Shown: positions 26,298-35,156 of the stretch, in pieces
How positions within the stretch are numbered: the stretch's first letter is position 1
Layout: each line of letters starts with the position of its first letter
Source: Blautia sp. MSJ-19
Lineage (GTDB): Bacteria; Bacillota; Clostridia; Lachnospirales; Lachnospiraceae
Reading direction: 5' to 3'
Length of the DNA: 64,000 bases
Assembly (NCBI RefSeq): GCF_018918125.1
Contig: NZ_JAHLQA010000004.1
Span: forward strand, 107,336 to 171,335
Position numbers and translations under genes: made by a program
The notes under the pieces: model-generated
The model's database searches: none
Seen by the model: only the letters and a program-made list of their open reading frames with translations
Told to the model about the DNA's origin: nothing

Positions 26298-26366
26298 ATA
26301 TTGTTGACCAAATATTGTACCGCCATCTGTATTTGCAAACGCTGAATAGCTCTCCCAATTCATTTC
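26298..26366 (-). pseudogene. Relic of an AlbA_2/Schlafen-type DNA-binding protein
   Basis: The minus strand reads EMNWESYSAFANTDGGTIFG in one frame. ESYSAFANTDGG is the hallmark of the AlbA_2 (AAA_4-like, Schlafen) domain, normally followed by a strand such as IILGV. The frame soon breaks and no full gene remains. An 80-codon ORF in another frame (26149-26391) shows no family features and is not called. Confidence 0.45.
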
Positions 26367-26402
26367 TGCTAAACAAATCTAAAAACTTCACTGTCTCTCA
26401 TT

Positions 26403-27065
26403 TCATTCCTCCGGCCATACAAAATGTGCATTTCCTGCCTCCAACCCGTCAATCAGGATATTCTGTCCGGTGCAGAAGCGGTTGGTAACGGTCATAAAAT
26501 ATGCCCAGTCTGCGGTCTCTTCCACGGTCATCCATCGTTTCAAGGGCGTCTGCTCCATGATCTCGTCCCACAAAGCTTTGTCCTCCATGACCGGTCTGTT
26601 CAGTTCGGTAAGGACTCCGCCAAAATCAAGGCTGTTGCATACCGCACCGTATTTTGCAATGCGAAGTGCGATGTTTTTTGTATAGGAAAGGACTCCGCCT
26701 TTGCTTGCTACGTATTCCGGGAATTCTGATCCATTGTGCCCGCTGGCTGAGCCAATCATCAGCACGGAACGGATGCCTGGATGAATTCCGTATTTTTCCG
26801 TAATACCGATGGTTCCTTTTAAATTTACATCAATGTCTTCTTCGTTTTGCACGCCTGCATTATTGATCACAATATCAAACGACTCTAGTTCCGGATACTT
26901 TTCTTTTTCGCGGATATCCATGCAGATATGTGTATAACTTTCATGTCTGATTGATGCTTCTTTGCGGTCAATGCCTGTGACGTTATGTCCCTCTTTCAGA
27001 AATTTTTCTGCAATTCCTTTTCCAATGCCGGAACTTGTTCCTGTAATCAGTACTCTCATAATCAT
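26403..27065 (-). CDS. Short-chain dehydrogenase/reductase
   Basis: 220 residues. Rossmann motif TGTSSGIG near the N-terminus, NNAG near 68, and the catalytic Ser (GSASGHNGS) with Tyr-x3-Lys (YVASK) near 130-134. NAD(P)-dependent, substrate unknown. The ATG at 27065 follows AGGAGG and overlaps the stop of the NUDIX gene (ATGA), so it is the last gene of a dinB-NUDIX-SDR operon. A longer ORF to 27134 is not needed. Confidence 0.9.
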   Translation of the reverse strand: MIMRVLITGTSSGIGKGIAEKFLKEGHNVTGIDRKEASIRHESYTHICMDIREKEKYPELESFDIVINNAGVQNEEDIDVNLKGTIGITEKYGIHPGIRSVLMIGSASGHNGSEFPEYVASKGGVLSYTKNIALRIAKYGAVCNSLDFGGVLTELNRPVMEDKALWDEIMEQTPLKRWMTVEETADWAYFMTVTNRFCTGQNILIDGLEAGNAHFVWPEE

Positions 27066-27616
27066 TTTTTCCTCCTCAGATATTCTCTTACAACTTCCAG
27101 TCCACCTGTCGGTACGCAGAACCTGTCTCTGCATCGTTTACATTCTTCGTAGGTTTCTTCGAGATCAAACCACTCTACGGATTCTACTTCTTCTTTCTGC
27201 AAAACCAGATCATTAATTTTCACTGGTTGGTCATAGCTATATACAAATGCCAGTTCTTCATCTCGAAACATCTTGCCGTGAAACTCTTTTGCAAACGAGA
27301 TTGGAAACGTTCCGGCGAAATAAAGTTGTTCTGGTGTTGCATGAATTCCAAGTTCTTCTTCGAGTTCGCGCAGTGCTGACTCAAGTGGTTCATCTCCTGC
27401 CTGGATATGACCTGCTGAAGAGGTATCAAACATTCCCGGGAAAGAATCTTTATTCTTTGATCTTTTCTGCAGTAAAACCTGTATGCGTCCTTCTTTTTCG
27501 CGTAATATCCATATGTGTGCAGTTCGATGTGGAATGCCTTCTGCATGTGCCCGTTCGCGGGTGACAGTCACTCCCGTCGGATTTCCTTCTTTATCTATTA
27601 CATCAAATATTTCCAT
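27062..27616 (-). CDS. NUDIX hydrolase, IPP-isomerase-like (YfcD type)
   Basis: 184 residues. Nudix box AGHIQAGDEPLESALRELEE with LGI after it. The N-terminus EIFDVIDKEGNPTGVTVTRE and HRTAHIWILREKEGRIQVLL is typical of the YfcD/Idi-like branch. An extra Cys-rich stretch CKRCRDRFCV lies near the C-terminus. Substrate unknown. The gene lies 30 bases after dinB and overlaps the SDR gene. Confidence 0.9.
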   Translation of the reverse strand: MEIFDVIDKEGNPTGVTVTRERAHAEGIPHRTAHIWILREKEGRIQVLLQKRSKNKDSFPGMFDTSSAGHIQAGDEPLESALRELEEELGIHATPEQLYFAGTFPISFAKEFHGKMFRDEELAFVYSYDQPVKINDLVLQKEEVESVEWFDLEETYEECKRCRDRFCVPTGGLEVVREYLRRKK

Positions 27617-27646
27617 TTTTGTTATCCTCGTTTTATTATTATTTTG

Positions 27647-28894
27647 CTACTCTGTCTTTTCATCCTCATTTTTCATTTGCGCGCGTGCCTTCCGTGCGAT
27701 ACCTGCGTTGCTGTTCATGATACTCGCACGGGTGATCTTATCATTTCCAAACTTCTGGCGAATCGCATCCATCGTCGCATCAAGTTTTCTTTTTCGCTCT
27801 TTCTTTTCGTTGTCTTCGAACAGTGACAGTTGCTCAAAGCTTTCGTCTGTAAGGTTCGTCAATGCAACACCGATCAGGCGTAATGGTTCGCCCTTCCATG
27901 CTTCTGTGAAGAGTTTTTTTGCATTTTTATAGATTTCATCGGTCGTATCTGTTGCATTCGGAAGTGTGGTCTGATGAGATTTGTTTTTGAAATCCAAAGT
28001 TCGGAAGGTAACAGCTACAGACAGGCATTTTTTCTGCTGTCGGCGCATTCTCGTCGCTACAATGTCACACTGTTCAAGCAGTATCGGAAGTACCTGATCT
28101 ACCGAAACAATGTCATCATTAAAAGTAGTTTCCACACTGAATCCTTTTGCCTCATCAGGCTGTGCTTTGACCGGAGAATCATCGATTCCACAGGCATACT
28201 GATACAGCTGATGCCCTGCTTTGTTACCCAGCAATGCCTGAATCTCTCGCTCGCGTGCATGTGCCATATCGCCAATTGTATGGATGCCTGCTTCGGTCAG
28301 TTTCTTCTCAGATGCCTTGCCCAGAAACAACAGATTACGTACCGGAAGAGGCCACATTTTTGTCGGAATCTCATCAGGAAAAAGGGTATGCACCTTGTCC
28401 GGTTTTTCAAAATCTGATGCCATTTTTGCCAGCAATTTGTTCGTAGAAACTCCAATATTAACTGTAAATCCAAGTTCATTTCTGATCTTATCTTTGATCT
28501 CATGAGCTGTCTGTATGGGGTCCGGATAGATCAGAGAAGTCCCGGTCATATCAAGAAAAACTTCATCTATAGAAAAGGATTCCATCACAGGTGCATAGGA
28601 CGCACAAATTTCTTTAAACGCTTTGGAACATTTAATGTAAAGTTCAAAATCGCTCTTTACTATGACAAGCTCCGGACATTTTCGGACCGCTATTGCCATC
28701 GATTCCCCGGTCGTGATTCCGTATCTTTTTGCCGGAATAGATTTCGCCACAACGATTCCGGTACGCTTCTTTGGATCACCTCCAATGCATGCCGGAATGT
28801 CTCTGAGATCCGGTAATCCCTGTTTTACTCTTCGTGCGGATTCCCAGGAAAGGAATGCACTGTTTACATCTATATGAAAGATCAATCGACTCAT
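27647..28894 (-). CDS. dinB: Y-family DNA polymerase IV-like
   Basis: 415 residues. Catalytic motifs FHIDVNSAFLSWESA at the N-terminus and SFSIDEVFLDMTG near 110; thumb helix-hairpin-helix GIHTIGDMA near 190; little-finger domain from ~240; a charged C-terminal tail (KKERKRKLDATMDAIRQKFG). Error-prone bypass polymerase. Start has AGGAG upstream. I did not recognise a LexA box in the short upstream gap. Confidence 0.94.
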   Translation of the reverse strand: MSRLIFHIDVNSAFLSWESARRVKQGLPDLRDIPACIGGDPKKRTGIVVAKSIPAKRYGITTGESMAIAVRKCPELVIVKSDFELYIKCSKAFKEICASYAPVMESFSIDEVFLDMTGTSLIYPDPIQTAHEIKDKIRNELGFTVNIGVSTNKLLAKMASDFEKPDKVHTLFPDEIPTKMWPLPVRNLLFLGKASEKKLTEAGIHTIGDMAHAREREIQALLGNKAGHQLYQYACGIDDSPVKAQPDEAKGFSVETTFNDDIVSVDQVLPILLEQCDIVATRMRRQQKKCLSVAVTFRTLDFKNKSHQTTLPNATDTTDEIYKNAKKLFTEAWKGEPLRLIGVALTNLTDESFEQLSLFEDNEKKERKRKLDATMDAIRQKFGNDKITRASIMNSNAGIARKARAQMKNEDEKTE

Positions 28895-28913
28895 CTCGTT
28901 CTCCTGTTTATCC

Positions 28914-30374
28914 CTAATTCCGAAAATACTGATTCAGAAGATCAATTGCATGTTGTACATTTCCTTCTCGAAATCTTTGCATTACCTGATTTCTGTCCAG
29001 GTATTCTATTTTGTATTTTTTTGCACTATCAACAGCCTTTTTAAGTAATTGTTCTGCTTCCGGGGTAAATCCTCCCAATGCCCAAAGTTGAAACTCCATA
29101 TTTTTATAATCCGTATACTGGTTCAACAACCATTTCCTGGTTTGAGGTATATTTTTATTCAACCATGTTTGCACAAATTTTGCATCAAGCATGGAGTGCT
29201 TTGCCTTGCATTCAACAATGATCACTTTACCCTCACGCTGCACCAGAACATCCAGTTCGTTTGTTTTTTCACTGTCCGGAATGCGTATTTTCCTGCCAAT
29301 CATAAGAAAACTGCTGCCAATTCGATAATAATAGTATCCTACCATAAGTTCAAACAGGTCTCCGACAATATCATTAAACTTTCCATCTGCCTTTGCAATC
29401 TCTGCAAAAAGTTTTTCTATCTGTGTCGGGTTTTTCGATACGATTGCACTCGCATGAGTAAATATATTTACAATATCTGCCAGCAATTCCGTATATTTTT
29501 CATCAAACAAATTTCTGATAAGAGCAATCAGGACTTTTTGCTTTTTCAGCTCTGCCAAAGCTTCCGGAGTAACACTTTCAACCAGCAGGATCGGAAGAAA
29601 CACCGGAAGTTTTTTGAAGCGTCTTATTATAGATATTTTATCAAGAAAAAAGCGAATGTCTTCTACATCTGCTGTCTTCCCATAAAAAACATCCGCAACA
29701 ACGAATCCATTTTTTTCAAGCTGCATATTATATAGTGGCTGAACATAAGATGGTGCAGAAAACGCCCACTGGAAATTTGCAAATTCTGCCTCTTCAAAAA
29801 GAGTTTTTGCAGAATCATACCCAACCATATTTATATTTCTGGCCCAACCGGCAAAATCATGAACAATTTGTTTTTTGACAACTTCGATACCAGTTGAACG
29901 CATAGCATTCATTTCTGCTGCCGGTACCCAATCGCATAATTTCCAGTGCTCCTCATCAGCCTCTTCAATGATATTGCATTTTAACAAATCCTGTATAATT
30001 CTCTCATGTTTCTTATGACCCTTTACATTTTTTACAGGTGCTGCCACAAGTGCCGGAAGTATGCCCTTTGAAACATATCCGTACTGGTTCTGAAATGCCC
30101 GTATATAGATCCAGTTAATCATTGAATCTTTTTCTATTGCTTTCATCAGACTTTCCGCATACTTCTGCTTCATATACTGACTTTCAAGATAAAAAAATTT
30201 CTGATTTTTTGTAAACGATAATGTTGCTATCTTATTGACCGGCTTTTTAGCTCGTGACAGAATCTGTCGTGCAGTAGTATTTGACACTCCATAATCTTCT
30301 TCTATTCTTCGGGCAAGTTCACCCGAAAGCATCGGTCCATATTTTTCCAGTACCTTTATAGCTCTCCCAGACAT
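28914..30374 (-). CDS. Winged-helix plus PD-(D/E)XK nuclease-like protein
   Basis: 486 residues from MSGRAIKVLEKYGPMLSGEL, which opens a DNA-binding winged helix (to ~70, VSNTTARQILSRAKKP). The middle 300 residues are unrecognised. At ~375-410 lies NELDVLVQREGKVIIVECKA, the D-x(n)-E-x-K core of restriction-like nucleases, followed by helices. The ATG at 30374 has GAAGGAG seven bases upstream; the GTG at 30398 is less likely. Probably a self-contained DNA-cleaving or DNA-sensing protein at the edge of the nuclease-rich region. Confidence 0.72.
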   Translation of the reverse strand: MSGRAIKVLEKYGPMLSGELARRIEEDYGVSNTTARQILSRAKKPVNKIATLSFTKNQKFFYLESQYMKQKYAESLMKAIEKDSMINWIYIRAFQNQYGYVSKGILPALVAAPVKNVKGHKKHERIIQDLLKCNIIEEADEEHWKLCDWVPAAEMNAMRSTGIEVVKKQIVHDFAGWARNINMVGYDSAKTLFEEAEFANFQWAFSAPSYVQPLYNMQLEKNGFVVADVFYGKTADVEDIRFFLDKISIIRRFKKLPVFLPILLVESVTPEALAELKKQKVLIALIRNLFDEKYTELLADIVNIFTHASAIVSKNPTQIEKLFAEIAKADGKFNDIVGDLFELMVGYYYYRIGSSFLMIGRKIRIPDSEKTNELDVLVQREGKVIIVECKAKHSMLDAKFVQTWLNKNIPQTRKWLLNQYTDYKNMEFQLWALGGFTPEAEQLLKKAVDSAKKYKIEYLDRNQVMQRFREGNVQHAIDLLNQYFRN

Positions 30375-30571
30375 GCTTTGCTCCTTCTCTGTTGTCACAC
30401 TACACTATTTATAATATTAATATATACTTACCTTATACGTTTTTTTAACTTTCTGAAAGCATTGATTTTACTGCATTTCTAGACATTACTCTTTTTTCAA
30501 TGTCACACAGCTTTTTTATTGTTATTATTTTTGAATCACTTTTCAGCAATTCTCACCATTTTCAGACCTTG

Positions 30572-31267
30572 TTACGATACATAATAAGTAATTTCTTTTT
30601 GTGCTTTTCGGTACTGTTCCAGTGACATAACGACCTTCCCTTTGCGTGTGTCGATCATTCCATCTTCTTTGAGTTTTGTGATCGTGCGGTTGATGGTTTT
30701 GACTGTCATACCAAGTTCTTCACGGATGCCTTCTCTGGTCTTGCGAAGTGTGACTTCACCATTCTCTTCAATCTCATGCGCCGCCGCATATTTCAACATA
30801 TAGTCCAGCAGAAGAAATGTCGGCGGATAAAACAGTCGTGCTCCCCGATTATAGGAGGAACGGTAAAGTTTGTAGGCGATCTTATGTGCCACAAGTCGCA
30901 GAAGATGTATATCCTGTGCGATCCACATCTCAAAATCTTCTCTTGAAATCATAAAAACAACACATTCCGTCAGAGTCTCAATGGATACGGAAGTTTTTTC
31001 TTTTTCCGCAAGGATCGCCACTTCCCCTACGAAATCAATTGCCTCGTTCTTTTCGATCATAAAGACATTTCCATTTTCAAATTCGTTAATCACACGATGA
31101 TCTCCGCTGCACACAATTCCGAAATAATCCAAAGGATAATCTTTTTGATGAATGATGGTTCCCGGCGGAAATGTCTTTATGGTATATCTTGTCTTTAATT
31201 CATCCGGCATATGCTCAAAATATGTCGCCACATCCGGATATGTCGTGATCAGTTCTTCGAGTGTCAT
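30572..31267 (-). CDS. Crp/Fnr-family transcription regulator
   Basis: 231 residues. cNMP-binding-like barrel in 20-125 (FVGEVAILAEKEKTSVSIETL), dimer helix, then a winged helix with REELGMTVKTINRTITKLKE (~180-205). No FNR-type Cys cluster. It diverges from the DUF3100 operon across 295 bases and is the obvious regulator of it. The effector is unknown. Confidence 0.9.
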   Translation of the reverse strand: MTLEELITTYPDVATYFEHMPDELKTRYTIKTFPPGTIIHQKDYPLDYFGIVCSGDHRVINEFENGNVFMIEKNEAIDFVGEVAILAEKEKTSVSIETLTECVVFMISREDFEMWIAQDIHLLRLVAHKIAYKLYRSSYNRGARLFYPPTFLLLDYMLKYAAAHEIEENGEVTLRKTREGIREELGMTVKTINRTITKLKEDGMIDTRKGKVVMSLEQYRKAQKEITYYVS

Positions 31268-31562
31268 AATTTTCCCTCACAAAATATGTATTCCCTATAA
31301 CGGCTCTGCTATTGAATCTTCTCTAAGAATGCAATACTCTTATATTACAGTTTTCATTCATTATACCATGCCCCCTCGACAGCATCCTACAAAATTTTAC
31401 AGAATCTTTATAAAAAGTACCTTTTGTCCTTTTTTTTATTTTTTCATAAGAGTACAATCCTCCTCGTAAAACTTAATACCGACAGTTTTTTGCATCCAAC
31501 CAGTTGCAATATCATGGGAGCCCCGAAAAGCTGTCGTCTATTCAAACACTAGGGAGGAAGAA
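31268..31562. promoter_or_regulatory. Divergent intergenic region between crp-like gene and DUF3100 operon
   Basis: 295 bases, very AT-rich in the middle. No ORF. I see TTGCA at 31491-31495 and TGCAA in opposite orientation ten bases later, a weak possible regulator site, and AGGGAGG directly ahead of the DUF3100 ATG. No canonical CRP box (TGTGA-N6-TCACA) is present and no riboswitch was recognised. Confidence 0.4.
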
Positions 31563-32411
31563 ATGAAGCAACAGAACTACATGTATTCAGGCGTAGGCGA
31601 GCGTCTGAAAAAAGAATGGAAAATCTATCTCGCTGCACTGATCTTTATCATTATTGCTGATTCCATAGGCCAGATCAAAGTACCCCTGGGGCCAGGAACC
31701 TTGATTCTGTTTCCTATCTTTTATTCTATTTTTCTTGGAATTCTTTCAGGTCCACAGATCCTGAAGATTTTCAAAAAACCCGAGGTTAAAGCGGCATCCA
31801 AACTTGTTATTGTATGTATCTGTCCGTTTATTGCAAAGCTTGGCATTAACGCAGGTGCAAGTATCGAAACAGTAATTTCTGCCGGTCCGGCACTGCTTCT
31901 GCAGGAGTTTGGAAACCTTGGAACCATCTTTTTATCTCTTCCGATCGCACTTCTCCTGGGACTGAAAAGAGAAGCTGTCGGAGCATGTCATTCCATCAAC
32001 CGTGAAACAAACCTGGCTCTTATGCAGGACGTTTTTGGACCGGATTCTGCTGAAGCAAGAGGAAGCCTTTCCATCTATATCATCGGTGGTATGGTCGGAA
32101 CTATTTTCTTCGGATTCATGGCTACTGTCATTGCATCCACAGGTCTTTTCCATCCATATTCACTTGGTATGGCTTCTGGTGTAGGTGCCGGTATCATGAT
32201 GGCAACAGCCACCGCTACCCTTTCCGAAATGTTCCCGGCAATGGCCGATCAGATTTCTGCTCTGGCAAGTGCCAGTGAGACAATTTCCGGTATTGACGGC
32301 ATTTACATGGCACTGTTTGTCGGTATTCCATTATGTAACTGGCTGTACCGAAAGCTTGAACCGAAGCTTGGACCAATCCATGACAAGATTGCAAAAAAAG
32401 GATACAGATAA
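31563..32411 (+). CDS. DUF3100 membrane protein, putative transporter subunit
   Basis: 282 residues with about eight membrane segments, beginning after a cytoplasmic MKQQNYMYSGVGERLKKEW. Phrases such as ADSIGQIKVPLGPGTLILFP and SGVGAGIMMATATATLSEM match DUF3100. Known: DUF3100 proteins are uncharacterised and resemble two-part exporters of the LysO (DUF340) type; inference: with the next gene it makes one carrier. First gene of an operon with an amidohydrolase and a TSUP protein. Confidence 0.82.
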   Translation: MKQQNYMYSGVGERLKKEWKIYLAALIFIIIADSIGQIKVPLGPGTLILFPIFYSIFLGILSGPQILKIFKKPEVKAASKLVIVCICPFIAKLGINAGASIETVISAGPALLLQEFGNLGTIFLSLPIALLLGLKREAVGACHSINRETNLALMQDVFGPDSAEARGSLSIYIIGGMVGTIFFGFMATVIASTGLFHPYSLGMASGVGAGIMMATATATLSEMFPAMADQISALASASETISGIDGIYMALFVGIPLCNWLYRKLEPKLGPIHDKIAKKGYR

Positions 32412-32412
32412 G

Positions 32413-32859
32413 ATGAGATATATTGAATGGGCTGTAATGTTTATTGTCGCAGGGCTTGGAATTGCTCTTGCAAACTTTGTAGGATTTCAGGTGAATTTTA
32501 TGGATTCTCTTCCGGGAATTGCAATCCTTCTTCTGATCTCTTTTGTATCTGTAGTGATCAGTAACATCGTACCTTTTAAGCTTCCGGTGATTGCTTACTG
32601 TTCTCTGATCGGTCTGTTTATCGCAAGTCCGCTGAGCCCGATCCGTCAGTTCGTGATCGATGCTGCAGGACAGATCAACTTCACTGCACCACTTACTATG
32701 GTTGGTGCTTATGCCGGAATCTCCATCAGCGATCAGCTGAAAGAATTTGCAAAACAGGGATGGAAAATGCTGCTCATCGCGGCACTTGTAATGGTCGGAA
32801 CTTTTACCTGCTCTGCGATCATCGCACAGGTAGTTCTGTCTCTGACTCATGTAATCTAA
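32413..32859 (+). CDS. Small membrane partner of the DUF3100 protein
   Basis: 148 residues, about five membrane helices (MRYIEWAVMFIVAGLGIAL..., VIAYCSLIGLFIASPLSP). The ATG at 32413 comes one base after the DUF3100 stop; longer readings starting at 32269 lie inside that gene. Such tight spacing and the similar membrane content suggest the two are halves of one transporter. Function not known. Confidence 0.75.
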   Translation: MRYIEWAVMFIVAGLGIALANFVGFQVNFMDSLPGIAILLLISFVSVVISNIVPFKLPVIAYCSLIGLFIASPLSPIRQFVIDAAGQINFTAPLTMVGAYAGISISDQLKEFAKQGWKMLLIAALVMVGTFTCSAIIAQVVLSLTHVI

Positions 32860-32934
32860 CGATACCAGGGTCAAAAGGTCTAAATCCGCAGGTATCCTAT
32901 TCAGTCACCCACAGATTTTATTTGCGAGGACAAA

Positions 32935-34254
32935 ATGAACAAAAAAGAAGTAGATATTTTAATCAAAAACACCTCTTATCTGGATGAGAACTTCCAGGTT
33001 AAAGAACATGTTTCCATCGCTGTTTCAGATGGAACTATCCAGAAAATATATACAGAAAATCCAACCGCTCTTCAGGCCGTCGACATTATTGACGGATCCG
33101 GACTTCTCTGGATGCCGGGTCTTGTAGACGGGCATATGCATACCGGTCAGCAGCTTCTGAAAGGGGCTGTTCTTGATGAGCTTCCAATGATCTGGACACG
33201 TATCATGCTTCCATTTGAGAGCACATTGACACCAGAAAAGATGCGTTTGAGTGCCGGTCTCGCTGCTCTGGAAATGATTAAAAACGGAACTACCGGATTC
33301 ATAGATGCAGGCAGCTATTATATGGAAGAAGCTGCAAAAGTTTACGTCATTTCCGGTCTGCGTGGTGCGCTTTCTCACTCTTCCATGGACCAGGGCAATT
33401 TCCCTGATTCCATCCGTCAGACTACACAGGAAGTACTGAAATCTCAGGATCGTCTGTATGATGCTTTTCACGGAAAAGGCAATCTCAAAGTATTCTATTC
33501 TCTCCGTGCACTGATGAACTGCTCACCGGAACTTACTGCTGCCACTGCACAGCGTGCGCTGGATCGTAATACGTTTTATCAGGCACACATGAATGAATAT
33601 GCCGGTGAAGTCAATTACACTCTGCAGAATTATCAGATGCGTCCGGTAGAATATCTGGAATCTCTGAATGCTTTAAATAACCGTTTCATTGCTGCACACG
33701 GAATCATGCTTTCTTCCCACGAACGTGCACTTCTGGAAAAAGTCGGTGCAAAGGTAGTCCACTGCCCGTTCAGCAACTGTGGAAAAGGTGTTCCGAATAC
33801 GCCTGACCTTCTGGAACGTGGAATCTGCACCGGGCTTGGTACGGACGGAACAGCACATGGCGGATTAAGTCTCTGGAATGAAATGAAAATTTTCCGCTCT
33901 GTCATGAACGCTTTCTGGGGAACCGGAAATGCAGATCCGGCAGTCATGCCAGCCAGAACGATTCTCAAAATAGCAACAGAAAATGGTTCCAAAATCCTTG
34001 GAGAAGAAAACTGTGGTGTGTTAAAGGAGGGTTACAAAGCTGACATGATCTCTGTCAACTGGAGACAGCCACAGCTTCTTGCCACCAATAATAAAGTAAA
34101 TACATTGCTGGAATGTGTCGTTGGAAATGATATAAATGACAGTATCGTAAACGGAAAACTTCTCATGCGTAACCGCCAGGTTCAGACATTAGATGAAGAA
34201 AAACTGATGTGGCAGGCAGAACATTATTTTGCCACAGGGGAGGTTATCGAATGA
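32935..34254 (+). CDS. Amidohydrolase, MTA/SAH-deaminase/TrzN-like
   Basis: 439 residues. Metal ligands of the amidohydrolase barrel: VDGHMHTGQQLLKGAVLDEL (His-x-His near 63-65), QAHMNEY near 222, AAHGIMLSSHERALL near 258, and GLGTDGTAHGG (Asp near 305). It resembles the TRZ/ATZ-type deaminases (SsnA, MtaD, AtzB). The substrate could be a purine-like or other amine/amidine compound brought in by the DUF3100 pair. The stop overlaps the TSUP start. Confidence 0.88.
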   Translation: MNKKEVDILIKNTSYLDENFQVKEHVSIAVSDGTIQKIYTENPTALQAVDIIDGSGLLWMPGLVDGHMHTGQQLLKGAVLDELPMIWTRIMLPFESTLTPEKMRLSAGLAALEMIKNGTTGFIDAGSYYMEEAAKVYVISGLRGALSHSSMDQGNFPDSIRQTTQEVLKSQDRLYDAFHGKGNLKVFYSLRALMNCSPELTAATAQRALDRNTFYQAHMNEYAGEVNYTLQNYQMRPVEYLESLNALNNRFIAAHGIMLSSHERALLEKVGAKVVHCPFSNCGKGVPNTPDLLERGICTGLGTDGTAHGGLSLWNEMKIFRSVMNAFWGTGNADPAVMPARTILKIATENGSKILGEENCGVLKEGYKADMISVNWRQPQLLATNNKVNTLLECVVGNDINDSIVNGKLLMRNRQVQTLDEEKLMWQAEHYFATGEVIE

Positions 34255-35060
34255 GTACACTGACACTTCTTACTCTGGTTATCATCGGAGCTGCAAACAT
34301 GGCAGTCGGAGGCTGTATCGGCATCTGTGGAATCGCCGGTTTCCTGCTTCCAATGCTGTACTCCGGAGCTCTTGGATTTGATGTTACCTATGCACTCGCC
34401 TTAAGTTTTCTTGCTTTTCTTGTTTCCGGAATCATCGGTTCTTTTAACTATTACAAAGCAGGAAATCTGGATATCAAAATGTCCATAAAGCTTGGCATCG
34501 GCAGCCTGATCGGTGCTGTCGGAGGTGTGTTTCTCCAGTCTATGATTGAAAAAAGCACAGCAAAAACAATTCTCTATCTTGTTGTTTTATTCTCCGGTGC
34601 ATCCATTCTGGTACGTATGTGGAATGAAAAAAGACATGCTGACAGAGCCACTTCGGGCAATACCGAACCAACAGCCACCAACAACACAAGCACTAAAACT
34701 ATCGCCGATAATGTTATATTCCTTGTCTTCCTTGGAATCACAACCGGTGCAATCTGCTCTCTTTCCGGAGCCGGCGGTCCGGTACTTGTCATGCCGCTTC
34801 TGGTAGCCTGCGGTGTATCTGCCCGTATCGCCGTCGGTGTTGCACTGTTTGATTCTGTATTTATCGCCGTACCTGCATGCATTGGTTATCTTTCCAGAAT
34901 TTCCTGGTCAGAAATCCTTGAACTTCTGGTACTGATCATAATCACTCACGGGATCGGTGTGTGGCTTGGAAGCCGCTTTGCCGGCAAGGTTCCGGTACAG
35001 GGACTGAAAATCTTTGTTGCAGTATTTTCCGTCTGCATCGCAATTTATATGCTTTTCTAA
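34251..35060 (+). CDS. TSUP/TauE-SafE family membrane transporter
   Basis: 269 residues with two related halves of about four membrane helices; the second half has the typical GITTGAICSLSGAGGPVLVM. A polar loop (about 125-160) joins them. TauE/SafE proteins export sulfite, sulfoacetate or other small anions. The ATG at 34251 (GGGGAGG upstream) overlaps the amidohydrolase stop, so it probably expels a product of that pathway; a sulfur-containing substrate is a fair guess only. Confidence 0.87.
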   Translation: MSTLTLLTLVIIGAANMAVGGCIGICGIAGFLLPMLYSGALGFDVTYALALSFLAFLVSGIIGSFNYYKAGNLDIKMSIKLGIGSLIGAVGGVFLQSMIEKSTAKTILYLVVLFSGASILVRMWNEKRHADRATSGNTEPTATNNTSTKTIADNVIFLVFLGITTGAICSLSGAGGPVLVMPLLVACGVSARIAVGVALFDSVFIAVPACIGYLSRISWSEILELLVLIIITHGIGVWLGSRFAGKVPVQGLKIFVAVFSVCIAIYMLF

Positions 35061-35064
35061 ACAA

Positions 35065-35135
35065 AAGAGCCCCGAAAAGGCGGATTCATATGACACTCTA
35101 TATGTTCAGATCTGCCCTTTTCGAAGCTCTTTTTA
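35065..35135 (+). terminator. Large terminator hairpin after the TSUP gene
   Basis: AAGAGC (35065-35070) pairs with GCTCTT (35126-35131), with inner pairing of CCGAAAAGG against CCCTTTTCG and CGGAT against ATCTG, then TTTTT. It separates this operon from the convergent zincin gene and may work both ways. Confidence 0.75.
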
Positions 35136-35156
35136 TTTCATATCGTATTTCTTATC

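Noticed and set aside
26149..26391. 80-codon minus-strand ORF between the terminator and the SDR gene
   Set aside because: No RBS, no family resemblance, and a different frame carries the AlbA_2 signature; treated as decayed sequence.
31519..35079. GAGCCCCGAAAAG present both before the DUF3100 gene and in the terminator after TSUP
   Set aside because: A 13-base match is expected several times by chance in 64 kb and the two contexts differ.
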